Part shown: positions 24,024-32,697 of the stretch, piece by piece
Position numbering within the stretch: position 1 is the first letter of the stretch
Layout: every line of letters starts with the position of its first letter
DNA from: an uncultured bacterium
Lineage (GTDB): Bacteria > Bacillota_I > Bacilli_A > RFN20 > CAG-826
Assembly (NCBI GenBank): GCA_949296775.1
Contig: CASFQA010000007.1
Span: 1 to 53,675 of the forward strand
Direction: 5' to 3'
DNA length: 53,675 nt
Made by a program: the position numbers and the translations under genes
The notes under the pieces: generated by a model
What the model saw: only the letters and a program-made list of their open reading frames with translations
Databases searched by the model: none
Told to the model about the DNA's origin: nothing

Positions 24024-27000
24024 TTATTGATTATCGATGATATGTTGAATCGCCTGCTCGGGCGTAAGGCTGGGGTCGAAATCGGCATAGGCCGTAAGCC
24101 CGACGATGGCGAAGTTGCCTTTCGATCGCCCTAAGGCCGTCGCGCCGGTGTTGACGACGCAATCGAGGGCGCTAAGCGATGAGCCGGTGCTCGCGGTGAG
24201 GGTTTTGACCAGCTCAAGGCTCTCTCCGTCGAAAGCGTAAAGCGAATACGCTTGGCCGTCATTGACGATGTAGACGCTAAGGGTCCCGGCCTTGAGCGCG
24301 CTCATTTGCCCTTCGGAAAGCTGATAAGCGGTCGAAGGCGTGTATTGGTTGTCGATCGAGGCGGCGGGGGCCATGTCGAGGACCCAGACTCCGCCTTGCC
24401 GGGCAACGATCGCGTCATATAGGTAGGTATTGGAAGTCGATCCTTCTTCCCGGTTATACATCCTTAACCCCATCCGGGTCCCGTTCTCGGTGATCGAATC
24501 AAGCCCATCTAAGCCAAGCTCGGCCTCGACGATCATCGGGGAGGGGAGGTAATTGGCGTGGGAGCCGCAGGAATAGAGAGATCCTTGGACGTTGTTTTGC
24601 CCCATGTTGGTCGAAGGCGAGGCGGTGACTTCGGCGAAGGATTTCCTTATATCCCCAAGCCCGGCATAGACGTTCATGCTTGCGGTGCCGGCGACCGAGA
24701 GCTCAATCGGGCCTTCGTTGGACGAGGGGACGGAATAACGGTATCCGTCCTCGCCTTGGGTAAGCACCGTATCGCCGATTTTGACTTCGGTGACAGTCGC
24801 GAAGCGATTGGGGGTGAGGGTGAAGTGGATTTCCTCCCCCGGGGCATACCCATCTTCATCGAGCCCGTTGATCGTGGCGACTTGGGAATCGATGCGGACG
24901 GGATAATAGACGGCGACCTGGCTTTCCTCGACAAGATGAAGCAACGCCGAATCGGAAAGCGATTGGTCGAAGTCGGAATAGACGTTGAACCCTTTAATGG
25001 CGAAGCTTCCTTTCCCTCGGCTGGCGGCGGTCACCGGGTTGGTGATTAAGTCGATGGTCGCGTAGCTGGTCCGCTTGAGGTCGGAATCAAGGTAGCTTTC
25101 GACGAATTGGAATTCCCCGGCCGCATTCTCCGCGTAGAGGCGATACTCATTGCCCTCGTGGGATAGGTAAACCTTCAGCCCTTCCCCGGCGATGGAAGCG
25201 ACCTGCTCCGCGGTTAATTCGTAGTTAGTCTCGGGTTTGAGCTTGTCGTTTACTAGGTCGAGCCCGATATCGAGATACCATTTGTCGTTCTCGTTGGCCA
25301 CCACGACGTCGATGAAGCCGGTATTGCTCAGATCGTCGACCTGCTTGGAGTATAGGCGCATCCCGAACCGGACCCCGTTCTCACTGATTTCCTCGATTTC
25401 AGGGGCGAGGAAACGGGCTTCGATAAGCGAGGGGTCGGCGAAAGTCGAGGCGGCGTCGGTATCGTAGTTATAAACGACGCCGTGGCTGGTCACCCCATTA
25501 GCGACCGAGGCGAAATCCTTGCTTAGGTCATGGCCTGGGTGGATGACGGCTTGGGCCGAAGAGACGACCTTGATCGCGATTTCGTTGGCGGAAGCCGGCA
25601 ATTGATATGAATACTGCCCGTTTTGCGGGGAAACCGGGGTTCCGTTGATGGTAACCGAGGTGATTTCCGATAAACGGTCGGGAGTCAAGGCGAAGACGAT
25701 GGTCTCGCCTGGCTGGTAGGACTTGGCTAAGCCGGAGATAGTGGCTAAGGGGCAATCGACGCTCGGGCGGAGATGGATGGCCTTGTTGGTCAAAGCTTTG
25801 ACCAAGGGCCCATCACCCTCCCCGATCCCTTCGGCGTATTGGCAATAGACCTTAGTCCCCTTCATCCCGAATTCGCCGATGGCGTTAGGCGCGGTGGTAT
25901 GGAGAGCCAATAAGTCGATGGTCGAGAAGGAAACCAGGCTCGGATCGTCGTCGGCGTAGACCGCGGCTGACTCGAAGCCGTCCGCGGTTTCGGCGTAAAG
26001 CCGATGGGTCGCCCCCTCCTTGACGAGCAAGACGGTGAATTCGCCCTTGCTCACGAGGTCGAGCTGGTAATCGCTAAGCTTGTAGGCTCGGATGGCGTTG
26101 CTCGCTAGGTCATAACCGGCGTCAAGATACCAGGAATCGCCGGTTTTCCCGATGGCGACGTCGGCGACCGAGAAGTCCCCCGTCCCCATGGCGTTCTTCA
26201 AATAAACCCGGAATCCGAACTTGATGTTGTCGGCATTTATCTCCTTGATTTTCGGAGCGTAGAAGGAGCTCTCGATGACCGAATGGTCGGGATAAAGGCT
26301 CCCGTTGTCCTTGTTATCGTAAATCATCCCGTTGGTCTGGCCGGTCACCGAAGCGAAGTCCTTGGTGAAATCGGGCTTGCCGAGGAAGATGGAGGCGTCA
26401 AGAGTGGACTCGATGTTGAGGTCGAAGGTCGAATCGGCGGCCAAATTCCCCTGGGCGGAAACCAAGGTTCCGGCCCCGACCCGCGACAAGATCAGGAAAT
26501 AAGTCCCTTCCGGCAAGGAGGCGGAATAGGTCCCGTCGGATTGGATGGCGATGTCGTAGAAGGCCCCGCCGCAGCAGGCGGAAAGGCCAAGCTCCGCGAT
26601 CCGATCGGTTGGGACGGCCTCGCCGAAATAATTGACCTGGCCGGAGATTTCATGGGTGGTTTGGCTTAGCTCGACGAAGCTGGCCTTCACTTCCAAATCG
26701 GAGGTGATGGAGGGGATGGTGACTTTGAGCTTCCCATCCTCGACGTAGGTCTGCGAAGTATAATCGGTTTCGCCTGAACTGATAGATAAGAGCCGATATC
26801 CGGCGTTCGGGACCAAGGAGATTTCGACCGAATCCCCGTCCTCGGCGTAGTTTCGATCGCTTTCGATCCGCCCGTGCCCGTCGTCGACGAAGCTAAGGAG
26901 GTGGGCTTCCATCCCGTTCCCGTCGAAAGACCACCAGGTCGAGGGGTTGGAAAAGGAATAGCCGGTTTTGCATTCCTGCCCGAAGTTATACCAAAGCCGG

Positions 27001-27665
27001 ACGTTCTCCTCGTCGTTATAGGTCCTTAGCAAGGTCGGGCAAAGCTCAAGGGAATCGATCTTCCCTTCCCCGAAGAACCCATAAGGGAAGAAGGCCTCGA
27101 TGGTATAGCCGGTCGCCCCCGCTTCGCCGACTTGGCCGTTTTTGCCTTTTGAGCGCATAAAAGGGGTGTCTTCCTTGGCTTGGAGCATCGGGGAGAACAA
27201 ACCGCCGCGGCGCAGCCGGGTGGTGACGAGGTCGAGGCCGGGGGTGAAATCGATTTCCCAGCCCTCCCCTTCGATGTCGGTCGAATCCTCGGGGGCCAAA
27301 TACAGTTCGATGCCCGAGTTCCAGGAGCCGCTTCGATCGGGATTGACGAAGACGGCCGGGTCATCGACGTCGAAGAGGAAATAGACCCCCTCGGCGCCGA
27401 AATGGGTGCCCATCTTGACCGTCACCTCCTCATTGGCGTTGGAGTATTTGTTGACCAAGTAACGGGTGCTCGAATAAGCCGAATCGCTTAAGTCGCCGTC
27501 GATGTCGATTCCCGCGTCGACCGTGGGGAGGAAAGGCGTCGGGTTGGTGAAGGTATAGTCCTTGGTATCGTCTTCATAGACGTAGCTGGAGCAGCTAAAT
27601 AGCAAGGCCCCCGCCGATAGAAGCGGCAGGAACCCCCATGGGCCGAAACGTTTGAGATTAGCCAT
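24024..27665 (-). CDS. Large surface lipoprotein: CBM9-like domain plus three copies of an unrecognised module
   Basis: 1213 residues. Lipobox LLFSC (C25). Residues about 45-262 resemble a CBM9/DOMON-type carbohydrate-binding domain (GIDIDGDLSDSAY, VYFLFDVDDPAVF, GIELYLAP, GYTIEAFFPYGFFG). About 265-332, 625-702 and 917-992 are InlB-like bacterial repeats (LVPNAGYRLLSI, FALTPDRLSEITSVTING, FTLTPNRFATVTEVKIG). About 336-418 looks like a carboxypeptidase-regulatory fold. Three modules, about 432-610, 713-898 and 1005-1197, share SLY/NY-pattern starts, ENG/DNxxFGxRxY, WYLD, RLYAE and a closing G-F-x-hydrophobic-K/V-G block, and also match the secreted protein at 7264. No catalytic motif is visible, so glycan binding at the cell surface is the likely role. 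Second gene of the operon. Confidence 0.8.
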   Translation of the reverse strand: MANLKRFGPWGFLPLLSAGALLFSCSSYVYEDDTKDYTFTNPTPFLPTVDAGIDIDGDLSDSAYSSTRYLVNKYSNANEEVTVKMGTHFGAEGVYFLFDVDDPAVFVNPDRSGSWNSGIELYLAPEDSTDIEGEGWEIDFTPGLDLVTTRLRRGGLFSPMLQAKEDTPFMRSKGKNGQVGEAGATGYTIEAFFPYGFFGEGKIDSLELCPTLLRTYNDEENVRLWYNFGQECKTGYSFSNPSTWWSFDGNGMEAHLLSFVDDGHGRIESDRNYAEDGDSVEISLVPNAGYRLLSISSGETDYTSQTYVEDGKLKVTIPSITSDLEVKASFVELSQTTHEISGQVNYFGEAVPTDRIAELGLSACCGGAFYDIAIQSDGTYSASLPEGTYFLILSRVGAGTLVSAQGNLAADSTFDLNIESTLDASIFLGKPDFTKDFASVTGQTNGMIYDNKDNGSLYPDHSVIESSFYAPKIKEINADNIKFGFRVYLKNAMGTGDFSVADVAIGKTGDSWYLDAGYDLASNAIRAYKLSDYQLDLVSKGEFTVLLVKEGATHRLYAETADGFESAAVYADDDPSLVSFSTIDLLALHTTAPNAIGEFGMKGTKVYCQYAEGIGEGDGPLVKALTNKAIHLRPSVDCPLATISGLAKSYQPGETIVFALTPDRLSEITSVTINGTPVSPQNGQYSYQLPASANEIAIKVVSSAQAVIHPGHDLSKDFASVANGVTSHGVVYNYDTDAASTFADPSLIEARFLAPEIEEISENGVRFGMRLYSKQVDDLSNTGFIDVVVANENDKWYLDIGLDLVNDKLKPETNYELTAEQVASIAGEGLKVYLSHEGNEYRLYAENAAGEFQFVESYLDSDLKRTSYATIDLITNPVTAASRGKGSFAIKGFNVYSDFDQSLSDSALLHLVEESQVAVYYPVRIDSQVATINGLDEDGYAPGEEIHFTLTPNRFATVTEVKIGDTVLTQGEDGYRYSVPSSNEGPIELSVAGTASMNVYAGLGDIRKSFAEVTASPSTNMGQNNVQGSLYSCGSHANYLPSPMIVEAELGLDGLDSITENGTRMGLRMYNREEGSTSNTYLYDAIVARQGGVWVLDMAPAASIDNQYTPSTAYQLSEGQMSALKAGTLSVYIVNDGQAYSLYAFDGESLELVKTLTASTGSSLSALDCVVNTGATALGRSKGNFAIVGLTAYADFDPSLTPEQAIQHIIDNQ

Positions 27666-27677
27666 TGTCTTTGCCTC

Positions 27678-29498
27678 CTATTTGCCTAAGACCCGGATTT
27701 CCGAAACGGAGAGCTCCGGCATATCGTTGAGCCCGTGGACCGCGATCTGATCGAGGGTGGCCGGGGCGATGGTGAGACGGATGTTCTGGCATCGGATGTC
27801 GTCGAATTCGGCGATGGCCGAACCCGTGGGCCGGATGACGTCGATATCGTCGGCCGAGGTATAGGCTTGCCAATCGAATTTCAGGTTGTCGATGTATTTG
27901 GTGTAAGTCGAGCCGTCGTCTTCCTCCACATCGAATTCGATCCGCTTGACGTCATAGAAAGCCGATTCCATGTTCTTGGAGTTGTAAACCATGATGGCCT
28001 TGACCGCATGGGGTTCGCCCAAGTCGATCTCGATGGTGGTCTGATCGATGAAGGCCGCTTCTTTGACGTGATTCTGATTGAATTCGTAATTGGCGAACCG
28101 ATTGACGGAAAGCAATCCATCGTTAAGGGCGCCGATGTCGCTTCCGGATTGGAGGTTGGTGGCGCTGAAGGTCGCCTCTTCGGCGAGGTTAGCGTAACCC
28201 GAAACCTTTTCCGGCAATGGCTCGATCGAGGTGGTCGGACCGTTGGCGTACATCACCTCAAGCGGCCCCGCGGTCGAGTTGACGTCGACCCACTTGACCT
28301 CATCGATGGCGAGGTGGCGGGAATTGCCGCCGTTTTCCACCGAGTTATGGGCGTGGTAGATGATGTAATCCTTCCCGTCCATATTGACTAAGCAATGGTG
28401 GCCGGTCCCCGAGACGTCATCGCGCATCGAGGAGTCGGCGGACAGCAAGATGGCCCCTTCGGCCTCGGTCAGCTTCCGGTAGGGTCCAAGCGGCTCGTCG
28501 GCGATGGCTTGAACGACCGAGTAGGATTTGTCGGAGGAGGAATTGATCGAGAAGGTCAAATAGTATTTCCCGTTATGCTCATTGACGTATCCCCCTTCGT
28601 TGATCCGGTTGGAAGTCGGCTCATAGGCCACGTCTTTATCGCCGGATGAGGGGGAGGCATAGCCGGGCCGGGCTAAGACGGTTAAGGAAGAATAGTCCGG
28701 ATCGAGCCAGCCGTTCATCTTCATCCCGACGATATAGGAATTATGGAGGACGGTGAAATAAAGGTATTTATCGCCTTTGGAAGAGACGAAAGGATGGAAG
28801 TCCAAGACCCGAAGGAGGTCGCTGCCTTCCTCGGACAGCCCGAGTTCGGCGGCTTTGGCGCTCAACTTGCTCGGATCGAAGGCCAAGAAGCGCTGGAAGA
28901 AGAGGTCGTTGTCGCTATCGAGGTCGGCGATGTCTTTCAAAGCCGTCCCCTCGACGGTCGAGTATCGGTCAAGGCTATCGACGAGCTGGAATGGGCCGCG
29001 CGGGGAGGTGGCTTCGGCGACATACCCCATATTGGCGTACTCGCTTCCCCTCGGGGTGGCTGAGAAGAACATATAGTATTTTCCCGCTTCCCCGTCATAG
29101 ACGACTTCCGGGGCCCAGCAGTCCTGCTGCAGCGCCCGCCCCTCAAGCGATTCAGCGTCCTGGTAAAGCAAGGCGTAGCCGAGGGCGTCCCAATGGAAAA
29201 GATCAGTGCTCTTGTAGGTGAAGAAACCGAAGTTGGAATTGGTCCCATATAGGAAATAGGACCCATAATCCGGGTCTTCGGGATCGGAGACATAGAGGAC
29301 GCTTGGATCGGCGATGTCGATTTCCCGCTCATTCCGATAGAACAGGTTCTCGTTATATAGGCTCCCTTCGCCCTCCTTTTCATACGTGGTCTCATCGTAA
29401 TAAGACATCTTGATCATCCGCGTGGACGAGCAGCTGGGCGATGTAAGCGCTACCAGAAGCGATCCGGCGATAATGATCGGCAACCTTTTCTTTGGCAT
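27678..29498 (-). CDS. GH43-family surface lipoprotein with C-terminal galactose-binding-like domain
   Basis: 606 residues, first gene of the 12-gene operon. Lipobox TSPSC (C23) puts it on the outside of the membrane. Five-bladed propeller features: catalytic base D64 in DIADPSV, CWAPEVVYDGEAGKYYMFFS, probable pKa-modulating D233 in VLDFHPFV, and the acid E301 in NEGGYV. Residues about 440-606 look like an F5/8-type-C/galactose-binding sandwich (TTIEIDLGEPHAVKAIMVYN). GH43 members are mainly alpha-L-arabinofuranosidases and beta-xylosidases, so it would trim side chains before import. AGGAGG ribosome site before the ATG. Confidence 0.9.
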   Translation of the reverse strand: MPKKRLPIIIAGSLLVALTSPSCSSTRMIKMSYYDETTYEKEGEGSLYNENLFYRNEREIDIADPSVLYVSDPEDPDYGSYFLYGTNSNFGFFTYKSTDLFHWDALGYALLYQDAESLEGRALQQDCWAPEVVYDGEAGKYYMFFSATPRGSEYANMGYVAEATSPRGPFQLVDSLDRYSTVEGTALKDIADLDSDNDLFFQRFLAFDPSKLSAKAAELGLSEEGSDLLRVLDFHPFVSSKGDKYLYFTVLHNSYIVGMKMNGWLDPDYSSLTVLARPGYASPSSGDKDVAYEPTSNRINEGGYVNEHNGKYYLTFSINSSSDKSYSVVQAIADEPLGPYRKLTEAEGAILLSADSSMRDDVSGTGHHCLVNMDGKDYIIYHAHNSVENGGNSRHLAIDEVKWVDVNSTAGPLEVMYANGPTTSIEPLPEKVSGYANLAEEATFSATNLQSGSDIGALNDGLLSVNRFANYEFNQNHVKEAAFIDQTTIEIDLGEPHAVKAIMVYNSKNMESAFYDVKRIEFDVEEDDGSTYTKYIDNLKFDWQAYTSADDIDVIRPTGSAIAEFDDIRCQNIRLTIAPATLDQIAVHGLNDMPELSVSEIRVLGK

Positions 29499-29532
29499 AG
29501 CGTCCTCCTGTTATGGTTTTATCGACGGGAAA

Positions 29533-29538
29533 ATTATA
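29533..29538 (-). promoter_or_regulatory. -10 element of the 12-gene glycan operon
   Basis: On the minus strand this reads TATAAT, 34 bases before the GH43 lipoprotein ATG, which leaves room for a leader with the AGGAGG site. The expected -35 position is poor (A-rich), consistent with a need for an activator such as the divergent AraC protein. Confidence 0.5.
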
Positions 29539-29584
29539 CTTTGAGTGAAATATAACTTTTTCCCATCGTTATTGTATTTCCGGT

Positions 29585-29598
29585 TGGAAACGTTGACT
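29585..29598. promoter_or_regulatory. cre-like site TGGAAACGTTGACT in the divergent regulator/operon region
   Basis: Matches the catabolite-response/LacI-family pattern TGWAARCGYTWNCW at 12 of 14 positions, with the AACGTT core intact. It lies between the operon promoter and the AraC gene, suggesting catabolite or LacI-type control of the locus, like the perfect palindrome at 7211. Confidence 0.4.
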
Positions 29599-29618
29599 TT
29601 AATACAATAGAATTGCCG

Positions 29619-29624
29619 TAAAAT
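29619..29624 (+). promoter_or_regulatory. -10-like TAAAAT of the AraC gene, leaderless type
   Basis: TAAAAT nine bases before the ATG at 29634. A TTGACT lies upstream at 29593-29598 but at 20 bases, longer than usual. No Shine-Dalgarno sequence is present. Confidence 0.4.
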
Positions 29625-29633
29625 ATTGTCGCG

Positions 29634-30632
29634 ATGGAAAGCTATCCCACGAAATTGGAGAAGCACCCCAAGGTCTCCCAATTCAACCTCGACGATCCCC
29701 GCTTCAACTTGCGGAGCCGGCTTTCCTATTTCCATGACGACGAGTTCCCGCTGCTCATGCACTCCCACGACTTCTACGAGCTCAACATCGTCTGCGAGGG
29801 CAGCGGCCGCCATTACATCGCCGACAATTCTTTCCCCTTCTCCGCCGGCGCGGTCTTCGTCATCCCACCCCACGTCGCCCACGGGTATTGGGCCGTCGAT
29901 AACAAAGCCCGGATTTTCCATCTTCTTATTGAGGAGAAGTTCCTAACCAAGAACCTATATAAGCTGAATTCCTTCCCCGGTTACCGCCTCCTATTCGAGA
30001 CCGAGCCGGAGCTAAGGACGAGGACTGACCTCGCTTCATTTTTCTTAGAGTTAACTCCAAGTCAATTAAGCGAGAAAATGCCGATTTTCCGCCGGTTGGT
30101 CCATTTGGCGAAAGGCAACCGCAGCCCCGTCTTATTTGAAGAATACGCCTTGGTGCTCTTGTGCGACCTCTCCTATTTATATGAGAGGATTTATCGGAGC
30201 ACCGACCACTTCTCCGCCAAAAGAGGGTACGCCAATATCGTCCGATCGGTCAACTACCTGCTCGAGCACATCGGGGAGCCGCTGGGCTTAGATGATTTAT
30301 CGGCGGTCGCCATCGAATCGCGGACCAGTTATATCAACAAATTCAAATTGCTGTTCAAAACCACCCCATTCGAATACCTCCGCCAAGCCCGGATCACCAA
30401 AGCCAGCGAGATGCTTTCGACCACCAATGAGCCGATTTACGTCATCGCCAAGGTGTGCGGATTCACCGATTCGGCCCACTTCGTCAAAGTATTCAAGGAA
30501 AAGACCGGGTTGACCCCGTTGAAATACCGGGCGGAGAAGATGACCGACGAAAACTACCACATGATCAAAAGGAAAAACAAAAACGGCAAAGAGAACCGCA
30601 TGTTCTATGGCGAGGAGGAGGAGAATATATGA
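29634..30632 (+). CDS. AraC-family transcriptional regulator of the glycan locus
   Basis: 332 residues. N-terminal cupin sensor (about 25-100) with LLMHSHDFYELNIVCEGSGRHY and FSAGAVFVIPPHVAHGY. C-terminal pair of helix-turn-helices at 203-300: LGLDDLSAVAIESRTSYINK and PIYVIAKVCGFTDSAHFVKV followed by FKEKTGLTPLKYR. Such proteins usually bind a sugar and activate adjacent transport and hydrolase genes, and this one is divergent from the 12-gene operon. Its last codons overlap the start of the DUF3604 gene, so the two are co-produced. Confidence 0.9.
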   Translation: MESYPTKLEKHPKVSQFNLDDPRFNLRSRLSYFHDDEFPLLMHSHDFYELNIVCEGSGRHYIADNSFPFSAGAVFVIPPHVAHGYWAVDNKARIFHLLIEEKFLTKNLYKLNSFPGYRLLFETEPELRTRTDLASFFLELTPSQLSEKMPIFRRLVHLAKGNRSPVLFEEYALVLLCDLSYLYERIYRSTDHFSAKRGYANIVRSVNYLLEHIGEPLGLDDLSAVAIESRTSYINKFKLLFKTTPFEYLRQARITKASEMLSTTNEPIYVIAKVCGFTDSAHFVKVFKEKTGLTPLKYRAEKMTDENYHMIKRKNKNGKENRMFYGEEEENI

Positions 30633-31813
30633 ACCATCCCGACAAAAAGAAAGCCCGGGGCATCGACACTCCGGGGCGTTGCCGCCGCTTTACCGACGCC
30701 GTCTACTCCGGGGAAGGGGACGCCAAGGCCCTCTATCAGGAATTAATCGATGCCGAAAGATCGTTTTACCCCAACAAGCCGGAATACAACGTTTATTTCG
30801 GGGAGATGCACGGCCATACCAACCTAAGCGACGGCAATCCCGACATCGATTCCTATTTCCGCCACCTCCGCGATGAGGCCAAAGTCGATTTCGCCGCCAT
30901 CTCCGATCATGACCACGGCGGGGTCGGCCGGAAAGAGCTTTGGGTCGGCTCGCCATCGAAATGGGACATCATCAAAAGCAAATGCCGCGAATACGACGAG
31001 CCAGGCAAATTCACCACCCTGCTGGCCTACGAACGCGATTCCTACCCCTACTACAACAACATGATCCTTTACTATAAAGGGTACGATGGGGAGATGTATC
31101 GGGGAGCCCACGACGGGGAGATAACCGAAGCCGAACTGCGCTCGTTGCTGCAAAAAGAGGATATCATCGTCATCCCTCACGACACCTACTATCTTTCGGC
31201 GGGGGCCGACTTCAACGCCATCCCCCTCGATTTGATACCCCCTTTGATTGAGATATATTCCCGCGGGGACGCGACCGAGTATTTCGGGAATCCCGCCAAC
31301 GACCTCGACGCGCTGATCGAGGGAGGGTATTGGCAAGACGCCCTCCGAAAAGGGGCGCACATGGGCTGCATCGCCGGATCGGATGACCACTTCTGCCAAA
31401 ACGGGACCATCACCGACGCCCCCTACCCCCATAATTACCCGGGCTTAACCGGGGTCTACGCCAAGGAAAACACCAACGCGGCCATCTTCGAGGCCATCAA
31501 GGCCAAACGGACTTTCGCCTTCATGGGCGGAAGGATGAAAATCGACTTCCGGATCAATGGCCATTATATGGGCGAGCAGTTCGCTTTGAAGCCCGGCGAG
31601 GACCGGTCCATTTATTTCCATATCGAAGCCGATTCGCCGATAAAACAGGTGGCGATAGTCAAAAATCTCCGCAATTACTGCCTATTCAGAAAGAACGAGC
31701 TGCTGTTCTTCGATTATCGGGTCGAGAAAGATGAGGACTGCTATTACCTCCGGGTCGAGCTTGAAGACGGACGGTTCGGCTGGACCAGCCCGATTTGGAT
31801 CAAAACAAACTAA
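30629..31813 (+). CDS. DUF3604/PHP-type metal-dependent hydrolase
   Basis: 394 residues. The start at 30629 is chosen because ATGA overlaps the AraC stop and a GAGGAGGAGGAG run precedes it. Metal-site motifs of the PHP fold: GEMHGHTNLSDG (H61, H63) and AISDHDHGG (D93, H94, D95, H96), later IAGSDDHF. The C-terminal part (LKPGEDRSIYFHIEADSPIK) is a beta sandwich as in DUF3604 proteins. PHP enzymes cleave phosphoesters, but members of DUF3604 are poorly characterised and often lie in polysaccharide loci. No signal peptide. The gene ends at a strong hairpin. Confidence 0.82.
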   Translation: MNHPDKKKARGIDTPGRCRRFTDAVYSGEGDAKALYQELIDAERSFYPNKPEYNVYFGEMHGHTNLSDGNPDIDSYFRHLRDEAKVDFAAISDHDHGGVGRKELWVGSPSKWDIIKSKCREYDEPGKFTTLLAYERDSYPYYNNMILYYKGYDGEMYRGAHDGEITEAELRSLLQKEDIIVIPHDTYYLSAGADFNAIPLDLIPPLIEIYSRGDATEYFGNPANDLDALIEGGYWQDALRKGAHMGCIAGSDDHFCQNGTITDAPYPHNYPGLTGVYAKENTNAAIFEAIKAKRTFAFMGGRMKIDFRINGHYMGEQFALKPGEDRSIYFHIEADSPIKQVAIVKNLRNYCLFRKNELLFFDYRVEKDEDCYYLRVELEDGRFGWTSPIWIKTN

Positions 31814-32697
31814 GCCTCGGGAAACCGAGGTTTTTTCTTAAGGAAAAGAATAAGCCCAATCAGCATCAAGGCAATCGATAACGCCAAAAACGCCAAGGAT
31901 GAATAGCCAAGCCCCAACGGAACCTCTTTTCCCTCGATGGCTTGGATCAAAGGATAAACCCCGAGGCCAATCGAGAATAGCAAGGAAGGAAGAGCGAGCC
32001 AAAAGAAGGCTTTTAGGGGGCGGAGCCTAATGAAGGAAAGGAAAATCAACCCCAATACTTTCGCTCCGTCGGAATAGGTATTGAGCTTAGAAGGCGAATC
32101 GAGCGGACGATCTCGGTAATGGGCTTTGACCGAGGCAATCTTAAAGCCGTGGGATAAAGCGAAGATATCCATCTCGGTCTCGATCTGAAAACCGGGCGAG
32201 CGGGGGACGAAGGCTTTCATGAATGAGGCGGAGAAGGCCCGGAGGCCGGTCATGGCGTCATCGATATGGGCTTTGAAAAGCTTATTGATCAGGAAACGGA
32301 CCAAACTATTGCCAAGATTATGGAACGGGCGCTTGTTCTCTTGGAAGTAAGCCCCGGATAAACGGTCCCCCAAGACCATGTCGGCTTGGCCTTTTAAGAC
32401 TAGGTCAGCCATCTTTTGGGCATCGAAAAGATCATAGGTCGCGTCGGCATCGACCATGATGGCGCAGTCGCAGTCGATGCAGGCGAACATATGCTTAACC
32501 ACATTGCCTTTGCCCTGCTCCTTCACCGGGATAAGAAAAGCCCCATGTTCGCGGGCGATGGCCGCGCTTGCGTCGGTCGAGTTGTTGTCGAAGACGTAAA
32601 CCGAAGCCTCGGGAAAAGCCTTCTTGGCGTTAAGCAAGACCTGAGCGAGGGTCTTCTCCTCGTTATAGCAAGGGATCAGGATAGCGATGTTTTTCAT
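31810..32697 (-). CDS. GT2 glycosyltransferase with two C-terminal membrane helices
   Basis: 295 residues from the ATG at 32697, which overlaps the upstream stop as ATGA (a longer in-frame start at 32796 lies inside the upstream gene and is not used). GT-A fold: IAILIPCYNEEKTLAQVL, VYVFDNNSTDASA, the DxD-like MVDADATYD, MVLGDRLSG, and DDAMTGLRAFS. Residues about 225-285 hold two or more membrane helices (AFFWLALPSLLFSIGLGVYP, FLALSIALMLIGLILFLKKK). This layout fits polyprenyl-phosphate sugar transferases (dolichol-phosphate-mannose synthase or GtrB type) that charge a lipid carrier. Partner of the large membrane protein upstream. Confidence 0.88.
   Translation of the reverse strand: MKNIAILIPCYNEEKTLAQVLLNAKKAFPEASVYVFDNNSTDASAAIAREHGAFLIPVKEQGKGNVVKHMFACIDCDCAIMVDADATYDLFDAQKMADLVLKGQADMVLGDRLSGAYFQENKRPFHNLGNSLVRFLINKLFKAHIDDAMTGLRAFSASFMKAFVPRSPGFQIETEMDIFALSHGFKIASVKAHYRDRPLDSPSKLNTYSDGAKVLGLIFLSFIRLRPLKAFFWLALPSLLFSIGLGVYPLIQAIEGKEVPLGLGYSSLAFLALSIALMLIGLILFLKKKPRFPEA
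31815..31836 (+). terminator. Rho-independent terminator after the DUF3604 gene
   Basis: CCTCGG-GAAA-CCGAGG followed by six T. It lies inside the last codons of the convergent glycosyltransferase gene, whose stop overlaps the DUF3604 stop. Confidence 0.85.
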
